Source of the DNA: Amnibacterium kyonggiense
GTDB lineage: Bacteria; Actinomycetota; Actinomycetes; Actinomycetales; Microbacteriaceae
DNA length: 64,000 bases
Direction of reading: 5' to 3'
NCBI RefSeq assembly: GCF_004364555.1
Contig: NZ_SOAM01000001.1
Span: 124,001-188,000, forward strand
A program made the translations under genes and the position numbers. A model generated the notes under the pieces. That model was not told the origin of the DNA and made no database searches. It worked only from the letters and a program-made list of their open reading frames with translations. Each line of letters opens with the position of its first letter. Within the stretch, counting starts at the first letter, position 1. Positions 7,677 through 15,040 of the stretch are shown piece after piece.

Positions 7677-8687
7677 ATGCCGATGACGGTGATCACGATC
7701 TACGACGTCGCCCGCGAGGCGGGGGTCAGCATCTCCACCGTCTCCAACGCGCTGAACAAGCCGCACATCGTCGGCCTCGAGACGAGGGAACGCGTCCTGC
7801 GCGTCGCCGACGAGCTCGGCTACGTGCCGAAGCCCGCCGCCGCGGTCCTCGCGCGGCGCGCGAACCGACGGGTCGCCGTGTTCGCGCCCTTCACGTCGTA
7901 CGACTCCTTCCTCCGCCGCCTGTCCGGCGTGCTCGAGCAGGCGTCGTCTTCGGGCACCGAGGTCTCGGTCTTCGACGTGGGGTCCGCGGCCCAGCTCGCG
8001 TCGCCGGTGCTGTCGAGCGTGCCGCTGACGGCCCGTTTCGACGGCGTCATCGTGATGGGCATGGCCGTCGACCCGGTCGTCGAGCAGCGCCTCGTCGACC
8101 GGGAGATCCCGGTCGTGGTCGTGGACGCGACGAGCGAGCGCTTCACCACCCTCGTCGTCGACGACGCGGCCGCCGGCGCGCTGGCTGCGCAGCACCTCGT
8201 CGACCTCGGCCACCGCCGGGTGGGCTACGTCGCGGAGACGCAGGTCACGGACTACGAGTCGCAGTCGACGAGCCGCCTCGCCGGCTTCACGCGGGTGCTC
8301 GAAGCCGCCGGCGGCGCCGTCGAGGTGGTGGAGAGCGGTCCGACCGCCGACGAGTCGGCGGCCGCGGCCGCCGGGCTGCTCGCCTCGGACCGCGCGCCGA
8401 CGGCCCTCGTCGCCCACTTCGACCGCATGGGCGTCGGCCTGCTCCGCGCGGTCCGCGCCGCCGGCCTCCGCGTCCCTGAAGACGTCAGCGTCATCTCGTT
8501 CGACGACGGACCGGTCGCCGAGGCCGCGGGGCTCACGACCGTCCGGCAGCCGTTCGAGGAGTCCGGGGCGGCGGCCCTCCGTCTGCTCGACGCCGCGGGC
8601 ACGAGGGGTTTCGTCTCGCACACGCAGCTCAAGGTCCGCCTCGTCGACCGCGGCTCGACCGGGGACGCCGCACCGTCGCAGGCATGA
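7677..8687 (+). CDS. LacI-family regulator of the adjoining sugar locus
   Basis: A 336-residue LacI/GalR regulator. The N-terminus ITIYDVAREAGVSISTVSNAL is the helix-turn-helix, followed by the hinge GYVPKPAAAVLARR and a periplasmic-binding-protein-like sugar-sensing core (RVAVFAPFT, DGVIVMG, VDDAAAGALAAQHLVDLGHRRVGYV, ISFDDG). ATG 7677 lies six bases after AGGAGG. A palindrome of the classic LacI-family type lies between this gene and the sugar-binding protein gene (8699-8712), so it very probably represses that transport operon until the sugar binds. ATG at 7683 is an alternative start. Confidence 0.93.
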   Translation: MPMTVITIYDVAREAGVSISTVSNALNKPHIVGLETRERVLRVADELGYVPKPAAAVLARRANRRVAVFAPFTSYDSFLRRLSGVLEQASSSGTEVSVFDVGSAAQLASPVLSSVPLTARFDGVIVMGMAVDPVVEQRLVDREIPVVVVDATSERFTTLVVDDAAAGALAAQHLVDLGHRRVGYVAETQVTDYESQSTSRLAGFTRVLEAAGGAVEVVESGPTADESAAAAAGLLASDRAPTALVAHFDRMGVGLLRAVRAAGLRVPEDVSVISFDDGPVAEAAGLTTVRQPFEESGAAALRLLDAAGTRGFVSHTQLKVRLVDRGSTGDAAPSQA

Positions 8688-8698
8688 CGCCCTCCGAA

Positions 8699-8727
8699 TA
8701 AAAGTGCTTTTACTGAAGCAGTTGACA
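8699..8727 (+). promoter_or_regulatory. LacI-type operator and -35 box of the sugar ABC operon
   Basis: TAAAAG-TG-CTTTTA at 8699-8712 is a palindrome differing by one base from the LacI-family pattern AAAGCGCTTT. A second small palindrome, ACTG-AAG-CAGT, follows at 8712-8722, and a consensus -35 box TTGACA lies at 8722-8727. The -10 box is not obvious. The position directly upstream of the sugar-binding protein gene supports repression by the LacI-type protein encoded at 7677-8687. Confidence 0.75.
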
Positions 8728-8817
8728 AATGTTCCGCCGCCGCGTTGACTCGGGCCCGGGACAGTGCGGTCCGTCCGGACCGCCGCCCGCATCCGCCCCA
8801 CAGCAAGGAGGCCTCCG

Positions 8818-10185
8818 GTGGAGAAGACCCGACCGAAGCGACGCGCCGCGATCCGCGTCCCCGCCCTCGCCGGAATGGCGCTCGCCGCCGTCCTCGGCCT
8901 CTCGGCCTGCGCGCCCGGCGGCAGCGCCGCCCCGTCGCAGACGACCGCCACCTTCGCCGGCGGCACCCCGACCTGCGGCACGAAGCCGGTCACGATGAAC
9001 GCCTACTTCGAGACGGGCTTCCCGCTGCCGAAGGCGCTCACCGACGAGTTCACGAAGCAGCACCCGAACGTCACCTGGAACATCCGGGAGGACCAGTTCG
9101 CGGTCATCACGCAGAACGCGGCCCGCACGCTCTCCGACTCCGCGCCCGACCTCATGCGCCTGCCGAGCATCGCCGACCTCGCCAAGGAGGGCCTGCTCAA
9201 GAACCTCGACGGCTACGCGACGGCCTTCGGGTGGGACAAGTGGCCGGCCTCGCAGCTCGAGCAGCTCCGCGTCGACAAGAGCGGCTCGCGGGGCTCGGGC
9301 AGCCTCTACGCGCAGGGCCTCAACTTCAGCCTGACGGGCGTCTTCTACAACAAGGACCTCGCGAAGAAGGCGGGCATCACCGGCACGCCGACCACGCTCG
9401 CCGAGCTCGACGCCGACCTCGCGAAGGCCAAGGCCGCCGGCATCACGCCGATCGCCCAGTTCAACGGTGGCGCGACGGGCGGCCTCGCCTTCCCGCTCCA
9501 GCAGCTCATGGCGGCCTACGGCTCGCCGACCTCCATCAACGACTGGGTGTTCCAGAAGTCGGGGGCGGACATCGACACCGCGACCAACAAGCAGGCCGCG
9601 GCGCACCTCGAGAAGTGGGTCAAGGCGGGCTACTTCGCGAGCGACGTCAACTCGCTCGACTACGCGGGCATGATGAGCCGCTTCATCGGCGGCAAGTCGC
9701 TCTTCATCTTCGACGGCGACTGGGAGTCGGGGAACCTCGACAAGCAGATGGCCGGCAAGGCGGGCTTCTTCCTGATGCCGTCCGCGACCGCAGGCGGCAA
9801 GCAGGCCGCGATGTCCGCGCCGCTCACCTACGGCATCGCCGCGGGCGCGAAGCACGCCGACTGCGCCGCGACCTTCCTCAACTGGGTCGCGACCGACAAG
9901 ACGGCGCGCAGCATCGCGGTGAAGGTCGGCGGCTCGCACCCGATGGGCCTCGCCGACGCCTACATGCCCGAGGTCGACAGCAGCACGGTGACGGGTCAGA
10001 CCCTCGCCGCGGGCGCGACCGTCTCCAAGGACAACGGCGCGATGGACTTCATCGCCAACGCGACCAACGCGATCTACGCGAAGAGCTGGACCCCGCAGCT
10101 GCAGTCCCTCGTCGCGGGCCGCGTGTCCTCCGACGACCTGCTGAAGTCGGTCCAGAGCGACTACCTCTCGCAGATCAAGCAGTGA
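8818..10185 (+). CDS. ABC sugar transporter, solute-binding lipoprotein (family 1)
   Basis: A 455-residue secreted lipoprotein that captures sugar outside the cell and passes it to the permeases encoded next. The start is GTG 8818, six bases after AAGGAGG. Basic residues (KTRPKRR) and a hydrophobic stretch lead to the lipobox LSAC with Cys31 as the lipid-anchored residue. The rest fits the family 1 extracellular solute-binding fold (VTMNAYFETGFPLPKALTDEF, DLMRLPSIADLAKEGLLKNL, GVFYNKDLAKKAGI, FIGGKSLFIFDGDWES). No ATP-binding subunit follows, so the transporter probably uses a shared MsmK/MalK-type ATPase encoded elsewhere, as is common for this class. Confidence 0.93.
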   Translation: MEKTRPKRRAAIRVPALAGMALAAVLGLSACAPGGSAAPSQTTATFAGGTPTCGTKPVTMNAYFETGFPLPKALTDEFTKQHPNVTWNIREDQFAVITQNAARTLSDSAPDLMRLPSIADLAKEGLLKNLDGYATAFGWDKWPASQLEQLRVDKSGSRGSGSLYAQGLNFSLTGVFYNKDLAKKAGITGTPTTLAELDADLAKAKAAGITPIAQFNGGATGGLAFPLQQLMAAYGSPTSINDWVFQKSGADIDTATNKQAAAHLEKWVKAGYFASDVNSLDYAGMMSRFIGGKSLFIFDGDWESGNLDKQMAGKAGFFLMPSATAGGKQAAMSAPLTYGIAAGAKHADCAATFLNWVATDKTARSIAVKVGGSHPMGLADAYMPEVDSSTVTGQTLAAGATVSKDNGAMDFIANATNAIYAKSWTPQLQSLVAGRVSSDDLLKSVQSDYLSQIKQ

Positions 10186-10201
10186 CGAGCATCCTGTCCT
10201 G

Positions 10202-11161
10202 ATGACCGGAATCGTGACGACGCCGGAGGTCGCAACGCCTCCGGCGACCGCCGCCGCCCGCCCGGAGCGCCGCCGCAGCACGCGGCGGCGCTCCGGGCGC
10301 GGGGCGCTGGTCGGCTGGCTGTTCCTGCTGCCGGCGACCGTGTTCTACATCGCCTTCGTGCTCTGGCCGATCCTGAGCACGATCAACTACTCGTTCTACG
10401 ACTGGAACGGCATCACGCCGGCGACGTTCGTGGGCGTCCAGAACTACGTCGCGCTCGTGACCCAGCCGGAGCTCCTCGGCTCGATCATCAACGCGTTCGT
10501 GCTGATCATCTTCTTCAGCCTCATCCCGACCGCGCTGGGCCTCGTCATCGCGGCGACCATCCGCGGGATCAGCGGCAGCCGCCTCGCGGGCATCGCCCGT
10601 GTCGTGCTCTTCCTGCCGCAGATCATCCCGCTCGTCGCCGCGGGCATCATCTGGACCTGGCTGCTCTCGACGGACGGGCTGATCAACCAGCTGCTGCGCG
10701 GCATCGGGCTCGGCGGCATCACCCGCGCCTGGCTCGGCGACTTCACCACCGCGCTGCCGGCCGTCGGCGTGATCGGCGCCTGGGTGCTGCTCGGGCTCTG
10801 CACGCTCCTGCTCCTGTCGGGCATGAGCAAGCTCGACCCGAGCCTGTCCGAGGCGTCGCGCCTCGACGGCGCCGGCGCGGTCCGGGAGTTCCTCTCGATC
10901 ACCGTCCCGCTCCTCAAGGCGGAGATCGGCGTCTGCATCACCGTCACCGTGATCGCGGCGCTCGCGAGCTTCGACATCATCTACATCGCGACGCAGGGCG
11001 GGCCCGGGAACTCGACGATGGTCCCCGGCCTCCAGATCTTCTACCTCGCCTTCACGCAGCGGGAGGTCGGCCTCGCGTCCGCCCTCGCCGTCGCGCTGAT
11101 GGTGCTGGTGCTGGCCGTGGTCCTGCCCATCCAGCGCATCTTCCGGGGGAACGACCAGTGA
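10202..11161 (+). CDS. ABC sugar transporter permease 1 (MalF/UgpA type)
   Basis: A 319-residue inner-membrane permease. A basic proline/arginine-rich N-terminus is followed by six hydrophobic helices starting at WLFLLPATVFYIAFVLWPIL. The cytoplasmic EAA loop that docks the ATPase is visible as SEASRLDGAGAVREFLSITV. The start is ATG 10202, 16 bp after the binding-protein gene, with only a weak ribosome site. The stop overlaps the next permease start (GTGA), a sign of translational coupling. It forms a heterodimer with the following gene product. Confidence 0.93.
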   Translation: MTGIVTTPEVATPPATAAARPERRRSTRRRSGRGALVGWLFLLPATVFYIAFVLWPILSTINYSFYDWNGITPATFVGVQNYVALVTQPELLGSIINAFVLIIFFSLIPTALGLVIAATIRGISGSRLAGIARVVLFLPQIIPLVAAGIIWTWLLSTDGLINQLLRGIGLGGITRAWLGDFTTALPAVGVIGAWVLLGLCTLLLLSGMSKLDPSLSEASRLDGAGAVREFLSITVPLLKAEIGVCITVTVIAALASFDIIYIATQGGPGNSTMVPGLQIFYLAFTQREVGLASALAVALMVLVLAVVLPIQRIFRGNDQ

Positions 11162-11988
11162 GCTCCGTCACCACCGTCCGGGCGGGTATCCCCGGCCGGA
11201 TCATCCTGATCCTGCTGATGATCGTCACCGTCGTGCCGTTCGTCAGCGTGTTCATCACGGCGCTGCACCCCTCGGGCACGTACCCGTCCGGCATCGCCCT
11301 GCCGGCGACGCCGCACTGGGAGAACTTCGTGCAGGCGTTCCAGGTCGCGGACATGGGCGCCCTGCTGCTCTCGAGCGGGATCATCGTGCTCGCCGTCGTC
11401 CCGATCAGCATGCTGATCTCGACGATGGCCGGCTTCGCGCTCGGCCACCTCCGACCGCCGGGCTCGCGGATCGCGTTCCTCGCGTTCGTGCTGGGCCTGA
11501 CCCTGCCGCTCGAGGGCATCATCACCCCGCTCTACTACCAGGTGCGCTCGATGGGCCTGCTCAACACGAGATGGGCGATCATCCTGCCGTTGATCGGCCT
11601 GTACATGCCGTTCGCGATCGTGTGGATGCGGGCGCACTTCATCGGCATGCCGGCCGAGATCACCGAGGCGGCCCGCATCGACGGCGCCTCGACCTGGCAG
11701 CTGTTCTGGCGGGTGCAGGTGCCGCTGGCCCGACCGGCGCTGTCGTCGCTCGGCATCCTGCTGTTCCTCTGGACGTGGAACCAGTTCCTGCTCGCCATCG
11801 TGCTCGTCGACGACCCGCTGAAACGCACCATGGCGGGCGCGCTGGGCGCGTTCCAGGGGCAGTGGGGCACGAACATCCCGCTGCTCTGCGCCGGCGCCCT
11901 GCTCATCCTGACCCCGACGCTCATCGTGTACCTCGTCTTCCAGCGCGCCTTCATCTCGGCGCTGCTCGAGGGCTCCGTCAAGGCCTGA
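11158..11988 (+). CDS. ABC sugar transporter permease 2 (MalG/UgpE type)
   Basis: A 276-residue permease with six membrane helices and the EAA motif TEAARIDGASTWQLFWRVQV, typical of the second permease of CUT1 carbohydrate importers. The GTG start overlaps the stop of the preceding permease by four bases. Together with the lipoprotein it makes a complete import channel apart from the ATPase. The next gene, a CE7 esterase, starts 43 bp later with its own ribosome site, so transport and intracellular deacetylation are likely co-expressed. Confidence 0.93.
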   Translation: MSSVTTVRAGIPGRIILILLMIVTVVPFVSVFITALHPSGTYPSGIALPATPHWENFVQAFQVADMGALLLSSGIIVLAVVPISMLISTMAGFALGHLRPPGSRIAFLAFVLGLTLPLEGIITPLYYQVRSMGLLNTRWAIILPLIGLYMPFAIVWMRAHFIGMPAEITEAARIDGASTWQLFWRVQVPLARPALSSLGILLFLWTWNQFLLAIVLVDDPLKRTMAGALGAFQGQWGTNIPLLCAGALLILTPTLIVYLVFQRAFISALLEGSVKA

Positions 11989-12031
11989 CGGCCCGGCGCG
12001 ACACGACGGCACCCGATCCGACAGGAGCACC

Positions 12032-13045
12032 ATGCCCGCATTCGACCTGCCGATCGACGCGCTCCGCGCGCACCGTTCGTCCGTGCCCGAGCCCGCCGGA
12101 TTCGACGAGTTCTGGTCGTCCACGATCGCCTCGTCGCGCGAGCTCGGCTTCGTCCCCACCGCGGAACCGGTCAGCACCGGGCTCACGGTCGTCGACACGT
12201 TCGACGTCGTGTTCAGCGGGTACGACGGCGAGCCGGTGCGCGCGTGGCTGCACCGCCCGGTCGGCGCCGACGGGACGAACCCGGTCGTGGTGCGCTACGT
12301 CGGCTACAACTGCGGCCGTGCGCTGCCGCACATGGTGCCGCCGCTCGTCCTCGCCGGGTACAGCGTGCTGACGATGGACAACCGGGGCCAGGGGGCGGTG
12401 GCCGGCTACACGTCCGACACGAGCGACACCGGCGGGCTCCGCCGCGTCCTCGGCGGCCACGTCACCCGCGGGATCGAGTCGAAGGAGTCCTACTACTACC
12501 GACGGCTCTACACCGACGCCGTGCTCGCCGTCGACGCGGCGCGGGCGCTGGCGGGCGACGGGACGGCCGACGTGGTCGTGAGCGGGGTGAGTCAGGGCGG
12601 CGGCATCGCGCTCGCCGTCGCCGGGCTCGCGGACGGCGTCACGGCCGCGCTGATCGACGTCCCGTTCCTCAGCGACGTGCCGAGGGCGCTCGACCTCGTC
12701 TCCACCGTGCCGTACGGCGAGATCAGCACCGTGCTCGCGACGTACCCCGCCGACGCCGCGGACGCCCTCGAGGTGCTGTCGTGGTTCGACGGCGTGCACC
12801 TCGCCCGCCGCGCGAGCGCTCCGGCGATCTTCTCGGTCGGCCTGATGGACGACGTCTGTCCGCCCTCCACCGTGTACGCGGCGTTCAACGCGTACGGCGG
12901 GCGCAAGGAGATCCACGAGTACCCGTACGCCGGTCACGAGGGCGGCGGGTTCTTCCACGAGGCGGTGCAGCTCGCCTGGCTCGCGCAGCAGCGGGAGGCG
13001 GGGGTCGGGTCACGGGATCGGCTGGTGTCCGATGCCGGGCTTTGA
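12032..13045 (+). CDS. Acetyl xylan esterase / cephalosporin-C deacetylase family (CE7)
   Basis: A 337-residue carbohydrate esterase family 7 protein, which removes acetyl groups from imported xylo- or other oligosaccharides in the cytoplasm (no signal peptide is seen). CE7 hallmarks are present: TMDNRGQGA (the RGQ motif), the nucleophile SGVSQGGG, an Asp in GLMDDVCPPST, and AGHEGGG (the HE motif with the catalytic His). The opening FDEFWSST is also typical. ATG 12032 follows GACAGGAG. It overlaps the next esterase gene by 14 bp. Confidence 0.9.
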   Translation: MPAFDLPIDALRAHRSSVPEPAGFDEFWSSTIASSRELGFVPTAEPVSTGLTVVDTFDVVFSGYDGEPVRAWLHRPVGADGTNPVVVRYVGYNCGRALPHMVPPLVLAGYSVLTMDNRGQGAVAGYTSDTSDTGGLRRVLGGHVTRGIESKESYYYRRLYTDAVLAVDAARALAGDGTADVVVSGVSQGGGIALAVAGLADGVTAALIDVPFLSDVPRALDLVSTVPYGEISTVLATYPADAADALEVLSWFDGVHLARRASAPAIFSVGLMDDVCPPSTVYAAFNAYGGRKEIHEYPYAGHEGGGFFHEAVQLAWLAQQREAGVGSRDRLVSDAGL

Positions 13046-14012
13046 CGATCGGCTCGACCCGGGGCTGCGCGCTCCGCTCGACGCGTTCCTCGCCGGCATC
13101 CCCGACGGCTACGCCGCACTCCCCCACACCCGGCGGCGCGCGATCGCCGAGGAGGCCGCTGCGCGGAGCACGTCCGGCGACCCCGGGCGGTCGGGCGTGC
13201 GGTGGGAGGACCGGGTCGCCGATCGGAACGGCGCTCCGGAGGTGCCGGTCCGGGTCTACCGCCCGCGCGGGGCACCGGAGCCCGGGCGGGAACGGCGTCT
13301 GATCCTCCTCCTCCACGGCGGCGGCATGTGGGCCGGCGGCATCGACTCGGAGCACGCGACCGCACTCGACCTCAGCGAGCGCTTCGGGACGACGGTGGTC
13401 TCGGTCGGCTACCGCCTCGCGCCCGAGCACCCCTACCCGGCCGGGCTCGAGGACTGCTTCACCGCACTCCGCTGGGCGCAGCGCCACGCAGCGGACCTCG
13501 GCGCCCGCGCCGAGGAGCTCGTGGTCTACGGCGGGAGCGCCGGCGGCGGTCTCGCACTCGCCCTCACGCTGCTGTGCCGCGACCGGTCGATTGACGGCAT
13601 CGCGCACGTCATGGCGCCCTATCCGATGCTCGACGACCGCGACGCGACGGCGTCCGCCCGCGAGTTCGAGCACCTCCGCGAGGGCCTCTACGACGGCGCC
13701 GCGAACCGGGAGTCCTGGCGCTTCTACCTGGGCGGCGGCGAGGCGGACGCCCTGGCCGCACCCGCTCGGGCGACGGACCTCTCCGGCCTGCCGCCGACCT
13801 TCATCGACGTCGGGGAGCTCGACGTCTTCCGCGACGAGGACGTCGAGTTCGCCCTCCGGCTCGCACGGGCGGGCGTCCCGGTCGAGCTGCACGTCTACCC
13901 GGGCGCGTTCCACGCGAGCGAGATCGTCGCGCCCGATGCGGCGCTCAGCCTGCGGATGCTCGAGACGCGCCGCGCCGTGCTCCAGCGCGCGGTGCTGCCG
14001 CCCTCCTCCTGA
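13032..14012 (+). CDS. Alpha/beta hydrolase of the hormone-sensitive-lipase family (esterase)
   Basis: A 326-residue esterase of the bacterial HSL family (abhydrolase_3). Signatures are the oxyanion block LLLHGGGMWAGG, YRLAPEHPYPAGLED, nucleophile elbow YGGSAGGGLAL (Ser), Asp in DVGELDVFRDE and His in YPGAFHASE. It starts at ATG 13032 inside the end of the CE7 gene, so the two are translationally linked. It may remove acyl groups from the sugars imported by this locus (inference); no signal peptide is seen. Confidence 0.88.
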   Translation: MPGFDDRLDPGLRAPLDAFLAGIPDGYAALPHTRRRAIAEEAAARSTSGDPGRSGVRWEDRVADRNGAPEVPVRVYRPRGAPEPGRERRLILLLHGGGMWAGGIDSEHATALDLSERFGTTVVSVGYRLAPEHPYPAGLEDCFTALRWAQRHAADLGARAEELVVYGGSAGGGLALALTLLCRDRSIDGIAHVMAPYPMLDDRDATASAREFEHLREGLYDGAANRESWRFYLGGGEADALAAPARATDLSGLPPTFIDVGELDVFRDEDVEFALRLARAGVPVELHVYPGAFHASEIVAPDAALSLRMLETRRAVLQRAVLPPSS

Positions 14013-14108
14013 GCGGCGTTCGGGCGTCCTCCCTGCCGCTCCGCCGCCGTGCGTGCGACGATGGCGCCCGTCAGCCGTCGCGTGCGGCACCGTGAGCAGG
14101 AGGAACCC

Positions 14109-14471
14109 ATGGCCGACTTCCCCGCGGAGAACATCCGCGACTGGCGGGACCACGACGTGGTCGACGGCGCGGGCGAGAAGATCGGCTCCCTCGAGTCGGT
14201 GTACTTCGACACCGCGACCGACGCCGCCAGCTTCGCCGCGATCCAGATCGGCATCCCCGGCCGGCGCAGGCTCGTCTTCGCGCCGCTGACGGGCGCGGTC
14301 GTCTCGCCCCGCTACCTGAAGGTCCAGGTCGATCGGAAGACGGTCAAGGACGCGCCGAGCATCGACACGGACGGAGAGCTCACGAGCGAGGCCGAGCCCG
14401 CCCTGTTCGAGCACTTCGGCCTCCCGTACGCGCTCGGTGCGAACGGGGAACGGCGACTCGGCCGCCGCTGA
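14109..14471 (+). CDS. PRC-barrel domain protein
   Basis: A 120-residue protein with a PRC-barrel fold across its first 85 residues (WRDHDVVDGAGEKIGSLESV then the strand FAAIQIGIPGRRRLVFAPL). The tail (EPALFEHFGLPYALGANGE) is also typical of actinobacterial stand-alone PRC-barrel proteins. The family mediates protein-protein contacts in RNA processing and photosynthetic complexes; in actinobacteria the role is mostly unknown and often linked to stress. ATG 14109 follows CAGGAGG. It is monocistronic in appearance. Confidence 0.85.
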   Translation: MADFPAENIRDWRDHDVVDGAGEKIGSLESVYFDTATDAASFAAIQIGIPGRRRLVFAPLTGAVVSPRYLKVQVDRKTVKDAPSIDTDGELTSEAEPALFEHFGLPYALGANGERRLGRR

Positions 14472-14568
14472 GCGGATCTGCCGCTGGCCGGGACGTGCGC
14501 GATTCGGAGAAGCGCCGACGCCGCGCGTTCCCTACCGTCGTGCTGCAGCGACAGCCCAGGAGGCAGCC

Positions 14569-15036
14569 ATGACCACCCCCGTCGACTTCGTCGAGGTCTC
14601 CACCGTCGGCCTCGAGTCGTCCCCGGTCGCGCCCGCGCTCGCGGGCCTCCGCGCGAACGAGGCCCGCTACTTCAAGAACAAGTACGGGCACGACTTCACC
14701 ACCGAGCCGGCGTCCAGCCCCGCCGGCTCCGCCGTCGTCGACCGCGTGGCGGAGGTCCTGCGCGACGAGCGGGGCATCGTCATCGCGTCGCCCGCGCTCG
14801 AGGCGACGGAGTTCGAGGTGGAGGGCGTCCGCTGGTCGTACGTCTTCTACGAGAGCGGCCTGTCGATCAACGTGCTCTACACGCTCGCCGAGGGCGGCAA
14901 GCGTGCGGTCGGCTTCAAGCTGTCCGACGGCATGGCGGTGCCGGAGGAGCTCGCCGCCTTCAAGTTCGCCCGCCAACGCTCGAAGCTCGCCGGCACGATC
15001 CGCGGCTCGTACTTCGTCATCAAGCACGAGCACTGA
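14569..15036 (+). CDS. Conserved-looking hypothetical protein
   Basis: A 155-residue soluble protein starting at ATG 14569 behind CCAGGAGG. It has no signal peptide or membrane segment. The sequence looks like a folded alpha/beta protein (FEVEGVRWSYVFYESGLSI, then VLYTLAEGGKRAVGFKLSD), and a lysine/tyrosine patch (RYFKNKYGHDF) stands out. I do not recognise the family and infer no function. It converges on the GH127 gene, with only four bases between the two coding ends. Confidence 0.75.
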   Translation: MTTPVDFVEVSTVGLESSPVAPALAGLRANEARYFKNKYGHDFTTEPASSPAGSAVVDRVAEVLRDERGIVIASPALEATEFEVEGVRWSYVFYESGLSINVLYTLAEGGKRAVGFKLSDGMAVPEELAAFKFARQRSKLAGTIRGSYFVIKHEH

Positions 15037-15040
15037 GCCG

